The translations under genes and the position numbers were made by a program. A stretch of DNA of 64,000 nucleotides, taken from an uncultured Pseudodesulfovibrio sp. Lineage in GTDB: Bacteria; Desulfobacterota; Desulfovibrionia; Desulfovibrionales; Desulfovibrionaceae. The notes beneath the pieces are model-generated. The model had not been told where the DNA came from and did no database searches. It worked only from the letters and a program-made list of their open reading frames with translations. Shown here in pieces: positions 17,371 to 26,088 of this stretch. The stretch lies in assembly GCF_963664965.1 (NCBI RefSeq), contig NZ_OY761823.1:1870001-1934000 (forward strand), in the 5' to 3' direction. How positions within the stretch are numbered: the first letter of the stretch is position 1; the number at the start of each line of letters is the position of its first letter.

Positions 17371-17697
17371 TTACGGCTGATTCGTGATGAGCCGTTCTGT
17401 CATGTATCCGAGTACACATCCCAGCACGAGCGACGAGATCAGAAGGGGAATGGTCGCAGTGACAGTGGTTTCCGCAATGAGGATGACCAGAGGAATGCCT
17501 GTCAGCAGCGCGATGAAAATGCCGGATACCGCGCCGGTCAGCGGCAGGCTGGCATAGGTGAGCAGCAGGCTGACACCGAACCAGTGCAGCAGGGTCGCGA
17601 TACAGCCGTGCCAGCCCATGCCGAGAAAGACCAGCGGAATGACATTCAGGATTCCCGCAGCCATCCCGAGAAGCAGGGATTTTATGAATTTATCCAT
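17371..17697 (-). CDS. Small integral membrane protein of unknown function
   Basis: This 108-residue protein is mostly hydrophobic, with about three to four predicted helices (roughly residues 5-25, 28-50, 52-75, 78-98) and Lys at both cytoplasmic-looking ends (MDKFIKS at the start). It has no recognised motif. It lies 24 bp downstream of ahbA and may share its transcript, but a heme role is only a guess. Confidence 0.6.
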   Translation of the reverse strand: MDKFIKSLLLGMAAGILNVIPLVFLGMGWHGCIATLLHWFGVSLLLTYASLPLTGAVSGIFIALLTGIPLVILIAETTVTATIPLLISSLVLGCVLGYMTERLITNQP

Positions 17698-17721
17698 TTG
17701 CCCCTGTTGCCTCAGTCCCTG

Positions 17722-18171
17722 CTATTTGTCCATCTTGAAATCGACTTTGATCTTGAACAGCTTGTCCGCAGGCAGGTTGAGCACCTTGATGCCGGTTGCC
17801 TCGGTGATGGAAGCAAGAATGGCTTCCACAGCGTCCATGTCCGGTGCGATCAGCGCGAACCATACGTTGAATTCGTTCTCGCGCAGGTAGTTGTGGGTCA
17901 CGCCGTCGTGCTTGTTCACTTCGGCGACGAATTCGTCGAGTTTGTCTTCCGGGCAGGAAGCGGCGCACAGGGTGGATTGCCAGCCCAGTGCTTTGGACGT
18001 GAAGTTTGCGCCCATCCTGCGGATGACGCCGGACTTCTTCAGGTCGCGTACCCGTTCGAGCACTTCGGCTTCGGGAAGCCCGACCTGTTTGCCGACCTCT
18101 TCGTAAGGCCGCGAGACCAGCGGGAAGTGAGACTGAATGATGTCCAAAATCTGTTTATCGTAACTGTCCAT
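17722..18171 (-). CDS. ahbA: Siroheme decarboxylase subunit (AhbA/AhbB, Lrp/AsnC-like)
   Basis: This 149-residue protein has an Lrp-like winged helix followed by a ferredoxin-like domain with HNYLRENEFNVWFALIAP, typical of the AhbA/AhbB/NirD-L group. These proteins decarboxylate siroheme to 12,18-didecarboxysiroheme in the alternative heme pathway. The start at 18171 (MDSYDKQIL) has a GGAG site 9 nt upstream; a TTG five codons earlier has none. The NVWFALI form favours AhbA over AhbB, but this is from memory. The partner subunit gene is not in the window. Confidence 0.82.
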   Translation of the reverse strand: MDSYDKQILDIIQSHFPLVSRPYEEVGKQVGLPEAEVLERVRDLKKSGVIRRMGANFTSKALGWQSTLCAASCPEDKLDEFVAEVNKHDGVTHNYLRENEFNVWFALIAPDMDAVEAILASITEATGIKVLNLPADKLFKIKVDFKMDK

Positions 18172-18231
18172 GAAGCGAGACTCCAAAGGCTTGCATATAT
18201 GAATCGTGGTGCCCGAAAAGGGGGCGGAAAA

Positions 18232-18267
18232 ATCTGGTGGAAGCCTTTTTCAAAACTTCCACCAGAT
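18232..18267 (-). terminator. Terminator-like hairpin between ahbD and ahbA
   Basis: ATCTGGTGGAAG and CTTCCACCAGAT form a perfect 12-bp stem with a 12-nt loop, and TTTTTCC follows on the minus strand. It lies 6 bp after the ahbD stop and before the ahbA start, so ahbA may be only partly read from the hemB promoter. Confidence 0.65.
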
Positions 18268-18272
18268 GATCA

Positions 18273-19466
18273 TTACTTTTTCGGTTTTTTCTTCGGCTGA
18301 TACGAACAGAGCGGCTCTTCCTTGAGGTAGTGGCCGTTCATGGTCTGGGCGCGGGCACGGCAGCCGCCGCAGACTTTTTCGTATTCGCAGTACCCACATT
18401 TGCCGTCGTAGACATCCGGGTTTCTGAGGTTGAGAAACTGTTGTGATTTTTTCCAGATTTCCGGGAACGGGGTCTCGCGGGTCTGGCCGCAGTCGAGTTC
18501 GAGGTAACCGCAGGGCTGCACCTGTCCGCGATGGGAGATGAAGCAGAATCCTACGCCGCCGAGGCAGCCTCGGCTCACGGCGTCGAGGCCGAAGTTCTCG
18601 AAGTTGACCGGAGTGCCTTCTTCCTTGGCCCGTTGGCGCAGGATGCGGTGGTAATGCGGCGCACAGGTGGCCTTGAGCTGCATGTCGGTCGTCTTGCGGA
18701 AATCATAGAACCAGTTGAGCACGTCTTCGTATTCTTCGGCGGTGATGATCTCGGTGCCGAGCTCCACTGCGCGTCCGGTGGGAACGAGCAGGAATATGTG
18801 CCATGCGGACGCGCCGATCTCCTCGCAGAGATGGAAGATGTCCTTGAACAGGTGCAGGTTGTTCTTGGTGACCGTGGTGTTGATCTGGAATTCGATGCCC
18901 ACGTCTTTGAGGTACTGGATGCCGCGCATGGACGCTTCGAACGCGCCGACTTCGCCGCGGAATTCGTCGTGCTGGGCGGCTTCGGGGGCGTCTATGGAGA
19001 TGGAGCATCGTTCGATGCCTGCATCTTTCATCTGTTGCGCCGTCTCCGGTGTGATGAGCGTGCCGTTGGGTGCCATGACGCAGCGGAGGCCTTTGGTCTT
19101 GGCGTAGGCGATCAGTTCGTACACGTCGTGGCGCATCATGGGCTCGCCGCCGGTAAAGATAATGATCGGGCTGCCTACGTCCGGGAAGGTGTCGATGAGT
19201 GCCTTGGCCTCTTCGGTGGAGAGTTCTCCCTCGTACGGCTCAGGGTGCGCCTCGGCCCGACAGTGCTTGCAGGCGAGGTTGCAGGAACGGGTCACTTCCC
19301 ATGCGATGAGTCGGCAGATGGGCGTCTCGCCGTCGTCGAGAAAACGCTTGGGCGCGGTCTCTGCGCCGGGATGTGCCTTGCCGTGAGGATGACCTCCGGG
19401 ATGTCCGCCTTTGCCGTGGGGGTGTCCGCCGGGATGCCCGCCGGGATGTCCTTTGTGTTCGCTCAT
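18273..19466 (-). CDS. ahbD: Heme b synthase AhbD (radical SAM) with a His-rich N-terminal tail
   Basis: This 397-residue radical SAM enzyme converts Fe-coproporphyrin III to heme by oxidative decarboxylation of two propionates. The SAM-cluster cysteines are C62, C66 and C69 (CNLACKHC), and the C-terminal cysteine cluster includes CGYCEYEKVCGGC for an auxiliary cluster. The first 34 residues are unusual: they hold nine histidines and an 11-residue unit (GGHPGGHPHGK) repeated exactly twice (residues 9-19 and 20-30), which should bind metal ions. It is 1 bp downstream of hemB. Confidence 0.9.
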   Translation of the reverse strand: MSEHKGHPGGHPGGHPHGKGGHPGGHPHGKAHPGAETAPKRFLDDGETPICRLIAWEVTRSCNLACKHCRAEAHPEPYEGELSTEEAKALIDTFPDVGSPIIIFTGGEPMMRHDVYELIAYAKTKGLRCVMAPNGTLITPETAQQMKDAGIERCSISIDAPEAAQHDEFRGEVGAFEASMRGIQYLKDVGIEFQINTTVTKNNLHLFKDIFHLCEEIGASAWHIFLLVPTGRAVELGTEIITAEEYEDVLNWFYDFRKTTDMQLKATCAPHYHRILRQRAKEEGTPVNFENFGLDAVSRGCLGGVGFCFISHRGQVQPCGYLELDCGQTRETPFPEIWKKSQQFLNLRNPDVYDGKCGYCEYEKVCGGCRARAQTMNGHYLKEEPLCSYQPKKKPKK

Positions 19467-19467
19467 A

Positions 19468-20457
19468 TTATTTTTTCAGCGCCTTCAAGACGTCTTCGGT
19501 AAAATAGGTGAGAATAAGGTCGGCCCCGGCGCGCTTGAACGCGACGAGGGATTCCATGACCACGCCCATTTCGTCGATCCAGTCGTTCTGGGCTGCGGCC
19601 TTGATCATCGAGTATTCGCCGCTGACCTGATAGACGGCCACGGGAGTATCGAAGTTGTCGCGGACCTGACGGACGATGTCGAGATAGGGCATGCCCGGTT
19701 TGACCATGAGGATGTCCGCGCCTTCTTCAAGGTCGGCCACGGCTTCACGCATGGCTTCGCGACCGTTGGGCGGGTCCATCTGATAGGTCTTGCGGTCACC
19801 GAACTGCGGTGTGGATTCAGCGGCCTCGCGGAACGGGCCGTAGAAAGATGATGCGTATTTTACCGCGTAGGACATGATTGGCGTGTTGATGAATCCGGCG
19901 TCGTCGAGCGCGGCGCGGATGGCAGCCACGCGGCCGTCCATCATGTCGGACGGGGCGACCATGTCGGCACCTGCACGAGCCTGTGCCACAGCGGCTTTTG
20001 CCAGAAGATTCAGGGTCGGATCATTCTGCACATAGTCGTTTTTCACGATGCCGCAGTGTCCGTGGGAGGTGTATTCGCACAGGCAGGTGTCGGCGCAGAC
20101 CACGAGTTCCGGCCAACGGTCCTTGAGCAGGCGGATGGCTTTCTGCACGATGCCGCTGTCGTCATATGCCTGTGATCCGGTTTCGTCCTTTTCCGCCGGG
20201 ATGCCGAACAGGATGCAGGATTTCAGTCCGTTTTCAACGGCCTCCCCCACCTTTTTCTCAAGCTGTTTCAGGGACAGCTGATACTGACCGGGCATGGACG
20301 ATATTTCCTTCATGAAGGATTCATCGTCTGTTTCGACCACGAAATAGGGCATGATGAGGTCGTTGGCGGTGACCTCGTTTTCGCGCACCAGTTCACGCAT
20401 GGCGAGGCTGTTGCGGAGCCTGCGTCCACGATAAAAATCAGAAGGAATCATATTCAC
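19468..20457 (-). CDS. hemB: Porphobilinogen synthase (delta-aminolevulinate dehydratase)
   Basis: This 329-residue enzyme joins two 5-aminolevulinate molecules into porphobilinogen. The zinc-binding cysteines are in [16 protein letters not shown], and the Schiff-base lysines are in [14 protein letters not shown] and [10 protein letters not shown], so it is the zinc-dependent type. It heads a hemB-ahbD transcript, which makes sense because sulfate reducers make heme from siroheme rather than through protoporphyrin IX. Confidence 0.95.
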   Translation of the reverse strand: MNMIPSDFYRGRRLRNSLAMRELVRENEVTANDLIMPYFVVETDDESFMKEISSMPGQYQLSLKQLEKKVGEAVENGLKSCILFGIPAEKDETGSQAYDDSGIVQKAIRLLKDRWPELVVCADTCLCEYTSHGHCGIVKNDYVQNDPTLNLLAKAAVAQARAGADMVAPSDMMDGRVAAIRAALDDAGFINTPIMSYAVKYASSFYGPFREAAESTPQFGDRKTYQMDPPNGREAMREAVADLEEGADILMVKPGMPYLDIVRQVRDNFDTPVAVYQVSGEYSMIKAAAQNDWIDEMGVVMESLVAFKRAGADLILTYFTEDVLKALKK

Positions 20458-20550
20458 TCCAGTACGAGAGATTCATTTTGAAATTTTCAATAAACCTTTT
20501 TGGAAAGTATGCAAAGAAGTGCATGCATTTTCACCTTCCACAACGGCCAA

Positions 20551-20597
20551 CGCCGCCAAACGACATTGATGAAATACATTCATCTGTCATGGCGGCG
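20551..20597. repeat. Nested inverted repeat upstream of hemB
   Basis: CGCCGCCA (20551-20558) and TGGCGGCG (20590-20597) are perfect 8-bp arms around an inner GATGAA/TTCATC stem. It lies directly before hairpin element copy D, about 95 bp upstream of hemB. Confidence 0.5.
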
Positions 20598-20668
20598 TAG
20601 ACCAAAAATTCTGGAAAGGGGTCTGGGGAAAACCTCGTTAACGAGGTTTTCCCCAGCCGCCGGATGCG
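20598..20668 (+). repeat. Intergenic hairpin element, copy D
   Basis: ACCAAAAATTCTGGAAAGGGGT leads into a perfect 34-nt palindrome (20623-20656, 17-bp arms starting CTGGGGAAAACC) and CCGCCGGATGCG. The flanks follow the same plan as copies A-C. It lies just past the ahbC stop and may end the ahbC transcript. Confidence 0.65.
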
Positions 20669-20674
20669 TTCTTT

Positions 20675-21868
20675 TTACAGAGGTTCGCCGGTGATTTCCT
20701 CGTCGGTGAGGTAACAGGCGGGGTCCTGTGCCCAGAAGTCGTCATAGTAGGCTTCGGCACGGGCGCGGAAGTTACCGCCGCAGATATTGAGGAAACGGCA
20801 CTTGGCGCAACGTCCCTTGACGTGCGGGCGCTTGTCCTTGAGCTTGTGCAGCAGCTCGATGTTCTCGTCCACCCAGATTTCGGAGAACGGGCGTTCGAGC
20901 ACGTTGCCGAAGGTGTGGTGGCGCATGAACTGGTCGGCGTGGACCTTGCCGTCCCAGGAGATGCAGCCGATGCCGCGACCGGTGGAGTTGCCTTCGTTCA
21001 TCTTGAGAAGTTCAAGCACTTCCTTGGCGCGTTCCGGGTCTTCCTTGAGCAGGCGGTGATAGACGTGCGGGCCGTCGGCGTGGTTGTCCACGGTGAGGAC
21101 TTCCTTGGGCTTGCCCTTTTCGAACAGCGCTCTGGTCTCGTCCATGATGAGATCGACGACATCGCGGGTTTCCTGATGGTTCAGGTCTTCCTTGATGAGT
21201 TCGGAGCCTCGGCCGGAGTAGACGAGGTGGTAAAAACAGATGCGGGGAATCTCCATGTCTTCAATGAGTCTGAAGAGGTGGGGAATCTCGACGGCGTTGC
21301 GCTTGTTGATGGTGAAGCGAAGGCCGACCTTGAGGCCTTCGGCCATACAGTTCTCGACACCCTTGAGCGCCTGCTTGTAGGAGCCGGATACGCCGCGGAA
21401 TTTGTCGTGAACCGCTTCGGCGCCGTCAATGGAGATGCCGACGTAGGAAAGGCCGACTTCCTTGAGCTCTTTGGCTTTCTTCTTGGTGATGAGTGTGCCG
21501 TTGGTGGAGATAACCGCACGCATGCCCTTGCTTGTAGCATATTTGGCGAGGTCGACGAGGTCTTCGCGGACCAGCGGTTCGCCGCCGGAAAAGAGCATGA
21601 CGGGTGCGCCGAACTGGGCGAGATCGTCAATGATTGTCTTGGCTTGTTCGTTGGAAATGGGGTCCTTGTGTGCGCTGGGGTCAATGGCCTGTGCGTAACA
21701 GTGGACACATTTCAGGTTGCACCGCTGGGTCATGTTCCAGACCACGACGGGTTTTTTGTCTTTGGCGAACTGCAGCAGATGTGAGGGCAGTTGGCCGGAT
21801 TCACGATTATAACGCAGGGCGTCGGACGGTTCGACTGCTCCGCAGTAAAGTTTGGAAATGCCTATCAT
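20675..21868 (-). CDS. ahbC: 12,18-didecarboxysiroheme deacetylase AhbC (radical SAM)
   Basis: This radical SAM enzyme removes the acetate side chains of 12,18-didecarboxysiroheme to give Fe-coproporphyrin III. Counting from the chosen start (MIGISKLYCGAVEPSDALRY, 397 residues) the cluster cysteines are C50, C54 and C57 (CNLKCVHC), and the SPASM-like C-terminus has GRCAKCRFLNICGGNFRAR. The start at 21868 has an AGAGAGG site about 10 nt upstream; a start 15 codons earlier is less likely. It is paralogous to AhbD and next to hemB-ahbD, but element copy D separates the two units. Confidence 0.9.
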   Translation of the reverse strand: MIGISKLYCGAVEPSDALRYNRESGQLPSHLLQFAKDKKPVVVWNMTQRCNLKCVHCYAQAIDPSAHKDPISNEQAKTIIDDLAQFGAPVMLFSGGEPLVREDLVDLAKYATSKGMRAVISTNGTLITKKKAKELKEVGLSYVGISIDGAEAVHDKFRGVSGSYKQALKGVENCMAEGLKVGLRFTINKRNAVEIPHLFRLIEDMEIPRICFYHLVYSGRGSELIKEDLNHQETRDVVDLIMDETRALFEKGKPKEVLTVDNHADGPHVYHRLLKEDPERAKEVLELLKMNEGNSTGRGIGCISWDGKVHADQFMRHHTFGNVLERPFSEIWVDENIELLHKLKDKRPHVKGRCAKCRFLNICGGNFRARAEAYYDDFWAQDPACYLTDEEITGEPL

Positions 21869-21936
21869 GTAGTTAAAACCTCTCTTATGAAGTGAAGGCT
21901 TGGCGTACCACACAAAGAGTGCGGTGTAAAAGACGA

Positions 21937-21960
21937 AAAAGGGGCCGAAAAGCCCCTTTT
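21937..21960 (-). terminator. Terminator of the OmpA-domain lipoprotein gene
   Basis: AAAAGGGGC/GCCCCTTTT is a 9-bp stem with a 6-nt loop and a T run on the minus strand, about 60 bp past the stop at 22020. Confidence 0.75.
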
Positions 21961-22019
21961 GTTGCTCTGTTGAGCAATTTAATAATTATTCTTAGAAAGT
22001 CAAGTCGAGAACAGGGCCG

Positions 22020-23135
22020 TTATTCGGCCAGCCGGACTTCGACCCGTCGGTTTTTTTGCAGGTCTTCCTTGGTGGTGCCGTCCGTGAGCGGACGTGATTT
22101 TCCGTAGCCAACTGTCTGGATGAGGTCCGAGGGGATTCCCCACTTGTTGACCAGATATGTTTTGACTGCTTCAGCCCGTTTTTTCGATAGGGCTAGATTG
22201 TATTTTTCATCACCTTTGGCATCGGTATGTCCGCCGATGATAATACGTTTCCCCTTCAGTTCGGGAGTGCTCAGTGCTTCACCCACGGAATCGAGCAGCG
22301 GATAGGAGGCCGCGCGGATGGTGCTTTTGTCAAAGTCGAATTCCACGTTCAGGTTCACACCGTTGACCTGCGGGCGGTCTGTCTGTGCCTCGGGTGCGTC
22401 CGTTTCTTCGGGCAGGTTGCTTTCCATTTTTTCAGTGGCCGGAGGCGGCGGTGCGGTTGGCGTCAGATTGGCTTCGACGTCCCGGGCGTCCTGGGCAAAC
22501 TGGTATCCGGCATCCGGTGAGGGCAGCCAAGCCTTGAGCGGAGTGGCCATGTCTCTGGCGATGGAACGGATGATTTTCTGAAATGGTCCCTGCGGCAAAC
22601 GGGTGTCATGGCGGAAGTAGAAGTAGTCTTCGGGGAATTGGTCTTCGATCCTGCCCGACTGCATCATTGTCCACAGAAGATTGCCGGTTCCGGCTGAGTA
22701 GACGTTTATCTGAATGGTGATGGCTGTTTCATCCAGCGTGTTGCCTGCATAGAAATATGGAACCATGCCGAGCACCAGAAGGTCAGCACCTCGGCGTCGA
22801 GCCAGTTCCAATGCTCTGGTCAGCCCGAGATACCGGGTCCCCGGCTGGAACTCCATGATCGGGAACAACCGCTCTTCCATCCAGACATTATGAAATATCT
22901 GTGCAAACGATGTGGACAGGTATTCATAATCCGAATTGGGTTGCTGAATGGCAAAAGGGTGGAAATATGCTGTCAGGGGACGGTACTGTTTGCTTTTGGG
23001 GTGTACCGAAACTTGAAGTGACGATTTCCTGACGGGCGCATCGGTGTAGACTTTTGTTTGATCCGTAAGGGACGGGTCTACATATGCACATGCGGATAAT
23101 GTGAGCAACAGCCCAAGAATAAATACTTTTTTCAT
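22020..23135 (-). CDS. OmpA-domain outer-membrane lipoprotein
   Basis: The start at 23135 (MKKVFILGLLLTLSAC) gives 371 residues with a lipobox at Cys16; an open stretch upstream adds 29 residues without a signal. The C-terminal OmpA domain (about residues 265-370, with FDFDKSTIR, GGHTDAKGDEKYNLALSKKRAEAVKTYL and NRRVEVRL) should bind peptidoglycan. The middle part (about 60-210) has DLLVLGMVPYFYAGN and resembles surface lipoproteins such as FlgO or CsgG-type folds, but only weakly. A Pro/Glu-rich linker joins the two. Confidence 0.8.
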   Translation of the reverse strand: MKKVFILGLLLTLSACAYVDPSLTDQTKVYTDAPVRKSSLQVSVHPKSKQYRPLTAYFHPFAIQQPNSDYEYLSTSFAQIFHNVWMEERLFPIMEFQPGTRYLGLTRALELARRRGADLLVLGMVPYFYAGNTLDETAITIQINVYSAGTGNLLWTMMQSGRIEDQFPEDYFYFRHDTRLPQGPFQKIIRSIARDMATPLKAWLPSPDAGYQFAQDARDVEANLTPTAPPPPATEKMESNLPEETDAPEAQTDRPQVNGVNLNVEFDFDKSTIRAASYPLLDSVGEALSTPELKGKRIIIGGHTDAKGDEKYNLALSKKRAEAVKTYLVNKWGIPSDLIQTVGYGKSRPLTDGTTKEDLQKNRRVEVRLAE

Positions 23136-23233
23136 GACGTTCACCGGATTGTGGTTGCAACCTTTCCGGGCCTTCGCGCCATGATCGTGACGCCCCCGGT
23201 TTTTATGCCGGGGAAAAAGCAAGTAGCGTGCCG

Positions 23234-23566
23234 CTATTGAAGCGTTTCAGTGGGCGAAGGGGCGGATTCAATGGAATCGAGCAACTGTTCACGGGATTCA
23301 AGGAGTCCCTGCCGGAGCAGGAGCCTTTTCCCCGTGGAAAGTTTCCGGAATTCGGGCCGGTCGGCCAGATCGCTCAATCGCTCCATTTCAACGAGCACGT
23401 TTCTGATGAGCTTCTGAATATCCCTGTCGCGCGGTCCGAGCTGTGACGCGAGGACAGCCAGATCACGGATGTCCTGCGCCATTTGCTTGAAGTTCTGCGG
23501 ATTGATCTGCTTCGCAAGTTTGCGTTGCGCTTTCCACGCTTCGATTTTGTCTTTGAACCAACTCAT
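23234..23566 (-). CDS. Small helical protein of unknown function
   Basis: This 110-residue protein is charged and almost wholly helical (MSWFKDKIEAWKAQRKLAKQ at the start, DIQKLIRNVLVEMERLSDL in the middle), with no signal peptide, cysteine or known motif. It starts 9 bp downstream of the Yip1-like gene, so the two are probably co-transcribed. It could be a coiled-coil partner of that membrane protein; this is inferred from position only. Confidence 0.6.
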   Translation of the reverse strand: MSWFKDKIEAWKAQRKLAKQINPQNFKQMAQDIRDLAVLASQLGPRDRDIQKLIRNVLVEMERLSDLADRPEFRKLSTGKRLLLRQGLLESREQLLDSIESAPSPTETLQ

Positions 23567-23575
23567 GCTCTTTCC

Positions 23576-24760
23576 TTATACGGTGGGCAGTCCGCCCTGA
23601 AATACGGCCAGTGCCGCGATCATGCCGAGTAAAAGAGGTATAAGTGCCACGGGAATGACTTTGGAGAACGAGGTCTGGTGAATGTATTTCAGGCCGATGA
23701 TGGTCAGGAAGAGTCCCCAGATGGCAGCAAAAAACATCCACGCCACTTCGATTTCCGCCATGGGCATGGGGAAAATGCCAAGCACGATGGGGGCGTTGGC
23801 ATAGGTGAGCGCCCGGAAGGTCCCTTCAAAGCCCTTGTTGTCCGCACGCATGAGAATGAGCAGTACGTGGTAGATGGCGGTCATGACGAACTGGCCTGCG
23901 GCGATGAACGCGGGCAGGAACAGGAGCATGAGTACGGCGGCTGCCGAACCGGTTACCCCGCCGAGGCTTTCGGCTTCAGGAGCGCCGGACGTTGAAAGGC
24001 CGGCCAGTCCCCAGAAATACTGGGAGAAACTCTGGATCAAGGTCAGCAGAATGGTGAATGTCAGTGGTTTGGACAGTCCACCGCCCACTGGCATGACCGA
24101 GAAAAAGAGGCGAGGCGAAGTCAGGATCAGCTTGATGGTCATGTAAAGACCCTGAAAAAAGCCGTATCGGTCCAACTGTTCGAACGGCGGTGGTACGGAC
24201 ATGCCGTCCTGATCGTCGTCATCCGTCCTTTTGTCTGCCTGCATCGGATCGGGGAAATCGTCACTGAATTCTCCGGTCCATCCGGGTATGGGAGCCTGCT
24301 CGTTTCCGGCAGACGGCTGTTCTGTCTGTTCGGATTGTTCAGTCGCATTGCCGGAGGAGTATTTCGACCCGATGACCGGCGGCTTGCGCTGTGCGGGTTC
24401 TTCAGGCGGAGTCATATCTCCGAGTTTGTCCCACAGTTCGTCTTTCGGGTCTTCGCCCGGAGCGGTTATCGGGGGAAAGTCTGATTCTTCCCGAGTCTCG
24501 GCAAGAGGTGTTTCCTGTACCGGCTCTTGGGGAACGACCGGTTTCGTTTCCGGTTGTTGTTCCTGTGTCGGTTCCTGAACCGGTTCCGGCGTCGGTGCGG
24601 CAACCGGTTCAGGGTCGGTGAAGTCGAACCCATCTTCCGGCAGGTCGCGGAATTTGAATTTTGTCTGGCACTTCGGGCAGGTGGCGACCTGCGAGCGTGC
24701 GGGTATTTTTGATTCGTCAACCGTACGGCTGAACTGGCATTCCGGGCAGATTATTTCCAT
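23576..24760 (-). CDS. Zinc-finger and Yip1-type membrane protein
   Basis: The start at 24760 (MEIICPECQF) has AAGGA six bases upstream; a TTG two codons earlier is less likely. The 394-residue protein has an N-terminal MJ0042-type zinc finger (CPEC...CPKC, residues 4-35), a long acidic Pro/Glu/Gln-rich linker (about 45-190) and a membrane domain with about five helices (about 205-390) like the Yip1 family. Such proteins are common in deltaproteobacteria. The function is unknown. Confidence 0.75.
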   Translation of the reverse strand: MEIICPECQFSRTVDESKIPARSQVATCPKCQTKFKFRDLPEDGFDFTDPEPVAAPTPEPVQEPTQEQQPETKPVVPQEPVQETPLAETREESDFPPITAPGEDPKDELWDKLGDMTPPEEPAQRKPPVIGSKYSSGNATEQSEQTEQPSAGNEQAPIPGWTGEFSDDFPDPMQADKRTDDDDQDGMSVPPPFEQLDRYGFFQGLYMTIKLILTSPRLFFSVMPVGGGLSKPLTFTILLTLIQSFSQYFWGLAGLSTSGAPEAESLGGVTGSAAAVLMLLFLPAFIAAGQFVMTAIYHVLLILMRADNKGFEGTFRALTYANAPIVLGIFPMPMAEIEVAWMFFAAIWGLFLTIIGLKYIHQTSFSKVIPVALIPLLLGMIAALAVFQGGLPTV

Positions 24761-24869
24761 CGTCAATCCTTGAAAGACGTTTGAAGCGTGTTTTTTGTGT
24801 GCTCGTATCTATTTTGTACGGAAGAATCAAGCCGCGCGCAATGGGCTGCACACGGTTTGCCGTCGGCGT

Positions 24870-26084
24870 TTATGCCGGGTTCTCTTCCAGCAGCAGCACC
24901 TGAAGTGCTCCGGCAATGAAGGATACTTCGGGGAATTGCGCCCTGTCGAGACGCGGATAGTCGTCGTTGAGAACGTGCTGCACCGTGTCGCCGCTTGCTT
25001 CGTCAAAGCGTTTGAGTTTGGCGGTCAACTCTTCTGGAGTTTTTCTCAGGCGGCTGTAATGCAGAATGGGCGCGTCCAGGGTGAGGGCCACCCGGCCTTC
25101 TATGCCGGTCAATTTTTCATGGATAGGCCGTTCGAAACGAACGGATTCCCTATTGCGGAACAGGCGGAGCTGGAGATCGGGCCACAGGCCGTAGCCGACT
25201 TTGCAGTGCGCGTCGTCTGGATAAAATGTCATGCGTGGGAAATAGCATGCTTCAAGCCGCTTGATGAGCAGCAGGGCGGTAAACAGGCTCCAGACATCCT
25301 CGGTGAACATCTCGTCGCCGTCGAGGTAGAGGACCCATTCGCCTTCACATTCTTCGAGCATCCGGTTGCGCTGTGAGGCAAAGTCTTCCAGCGGGTGGGC
25401 GAAATGCTTGATGGGTGCAGCGCAGGAAAACTCCCGGCTTGGGACTTCTTCGCTGTCCCAGATGACCACGACTTCTTTTACCCAGTCCGGAAACTGGGCG
25501 AAAAACGTATCGAGTTCCGGTTCGTCCGGTGAAAGAATGGCCGCAACGCTGAGGTCCGGTGCCTGTACGGCCACATGGCTCAGGTAGGAGCTGTTGATGG
25601 CTTGGTGGGAGCGGGCTTTCAGGAACAGACGCTGGAGGGCCTGAAACCGTATGCGGTCTTTTTCGCCCAAGTCCGGGTTGATGCCTGTGTGGCTGTTTTC
25701 CGTGGTGGCTCCGGTTTGAGCGAGCAGATACAGCTGCGCCCAGAGTGAAATATCAGTGATCAGGCTTGCCCGACCTGTATCCTTGTTCCATTCCGGGTGT
25801 GCTTCGAGAAAATTGCGGGCCGTGGTCCTGTTGCATTCACAGACGATGAGGCGTGCATTTTCCGGCAGTTCCGCGTCGAGCGCCAAGGCCTGTGCCCCGG
25901 TGCCGAGTCCGAAAAGGACGCAATACGCCGCACCGCTTTTGTCGAATATCTTGAGCGTGCGGCTGGTGAAAGCGGCAACGTCGTCTTTTGACGGAGTGGG
26001 GAAGGTCTGGGCTTCGTCTTGTGCATCTGCGAAGTCGAAAGCGAGAACGGCATCGGTATAGCGGGGGATCAGAGTGCTGCTCAT
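24870..26084 (-). CDS. Glycosyltransferase family 2 with an N-terminal Rossmann-like domain
   Basis: This 404-residue protein ends in a GT2-like domain (about residues 175-400) with the metal-binding LYLDGDEMF and RNRML segments, as in SunS/WaaE-like enzymes. The first 165 residues look like a separate Rossmann-type domain (CVLFGLGTGAQALAL, then LIVCECNRTTARNFLEAHPEW), similar in plan to the start of the CgeB-like protein at 31269-32951. It is 4 bp downstream of a GT4 gene and close to fliS-fliD-fliC, so flagellin glycosylation is the likely role, but that is inferred. Confidence 0.78.
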   Translation of the reverse strand: MSSTLIPRYTDAVLAFDFADAQDEAQTFPTPSKDDVAAFTSRTLKIFDKSGAAYCVLFGLGTGAQALALDAELPENARLIVCECNRTTARNFLEAHPEWNKDTGRASLITDISLWAQLYLLAQTGATTENSHTGINPDLGEKDRIRFQALQRLFLKARSHQAINSSYLSHVAVQAPDLSVAAILSPDEPELDTFFAQFPDWVKEVVVIWDSEEVPSREFSCAAPIKHFAHPLEDFASQRNRMLEECEGEWVLYLDGDEMFTEDVWSLFTALLLIKRLEACYFPRMTFYPDDAHCKVGYGLWPDLQLRLFRNRESVRFERPIHEKLTGIEGRVALTLDAPILHYSRLRKTPEELTAKLKRFDEASGDTVQHVLNDDYPRLDRAQFPEVSFIAGALQVLLLEENPA

Positions 26085-26088
26085 GGAA

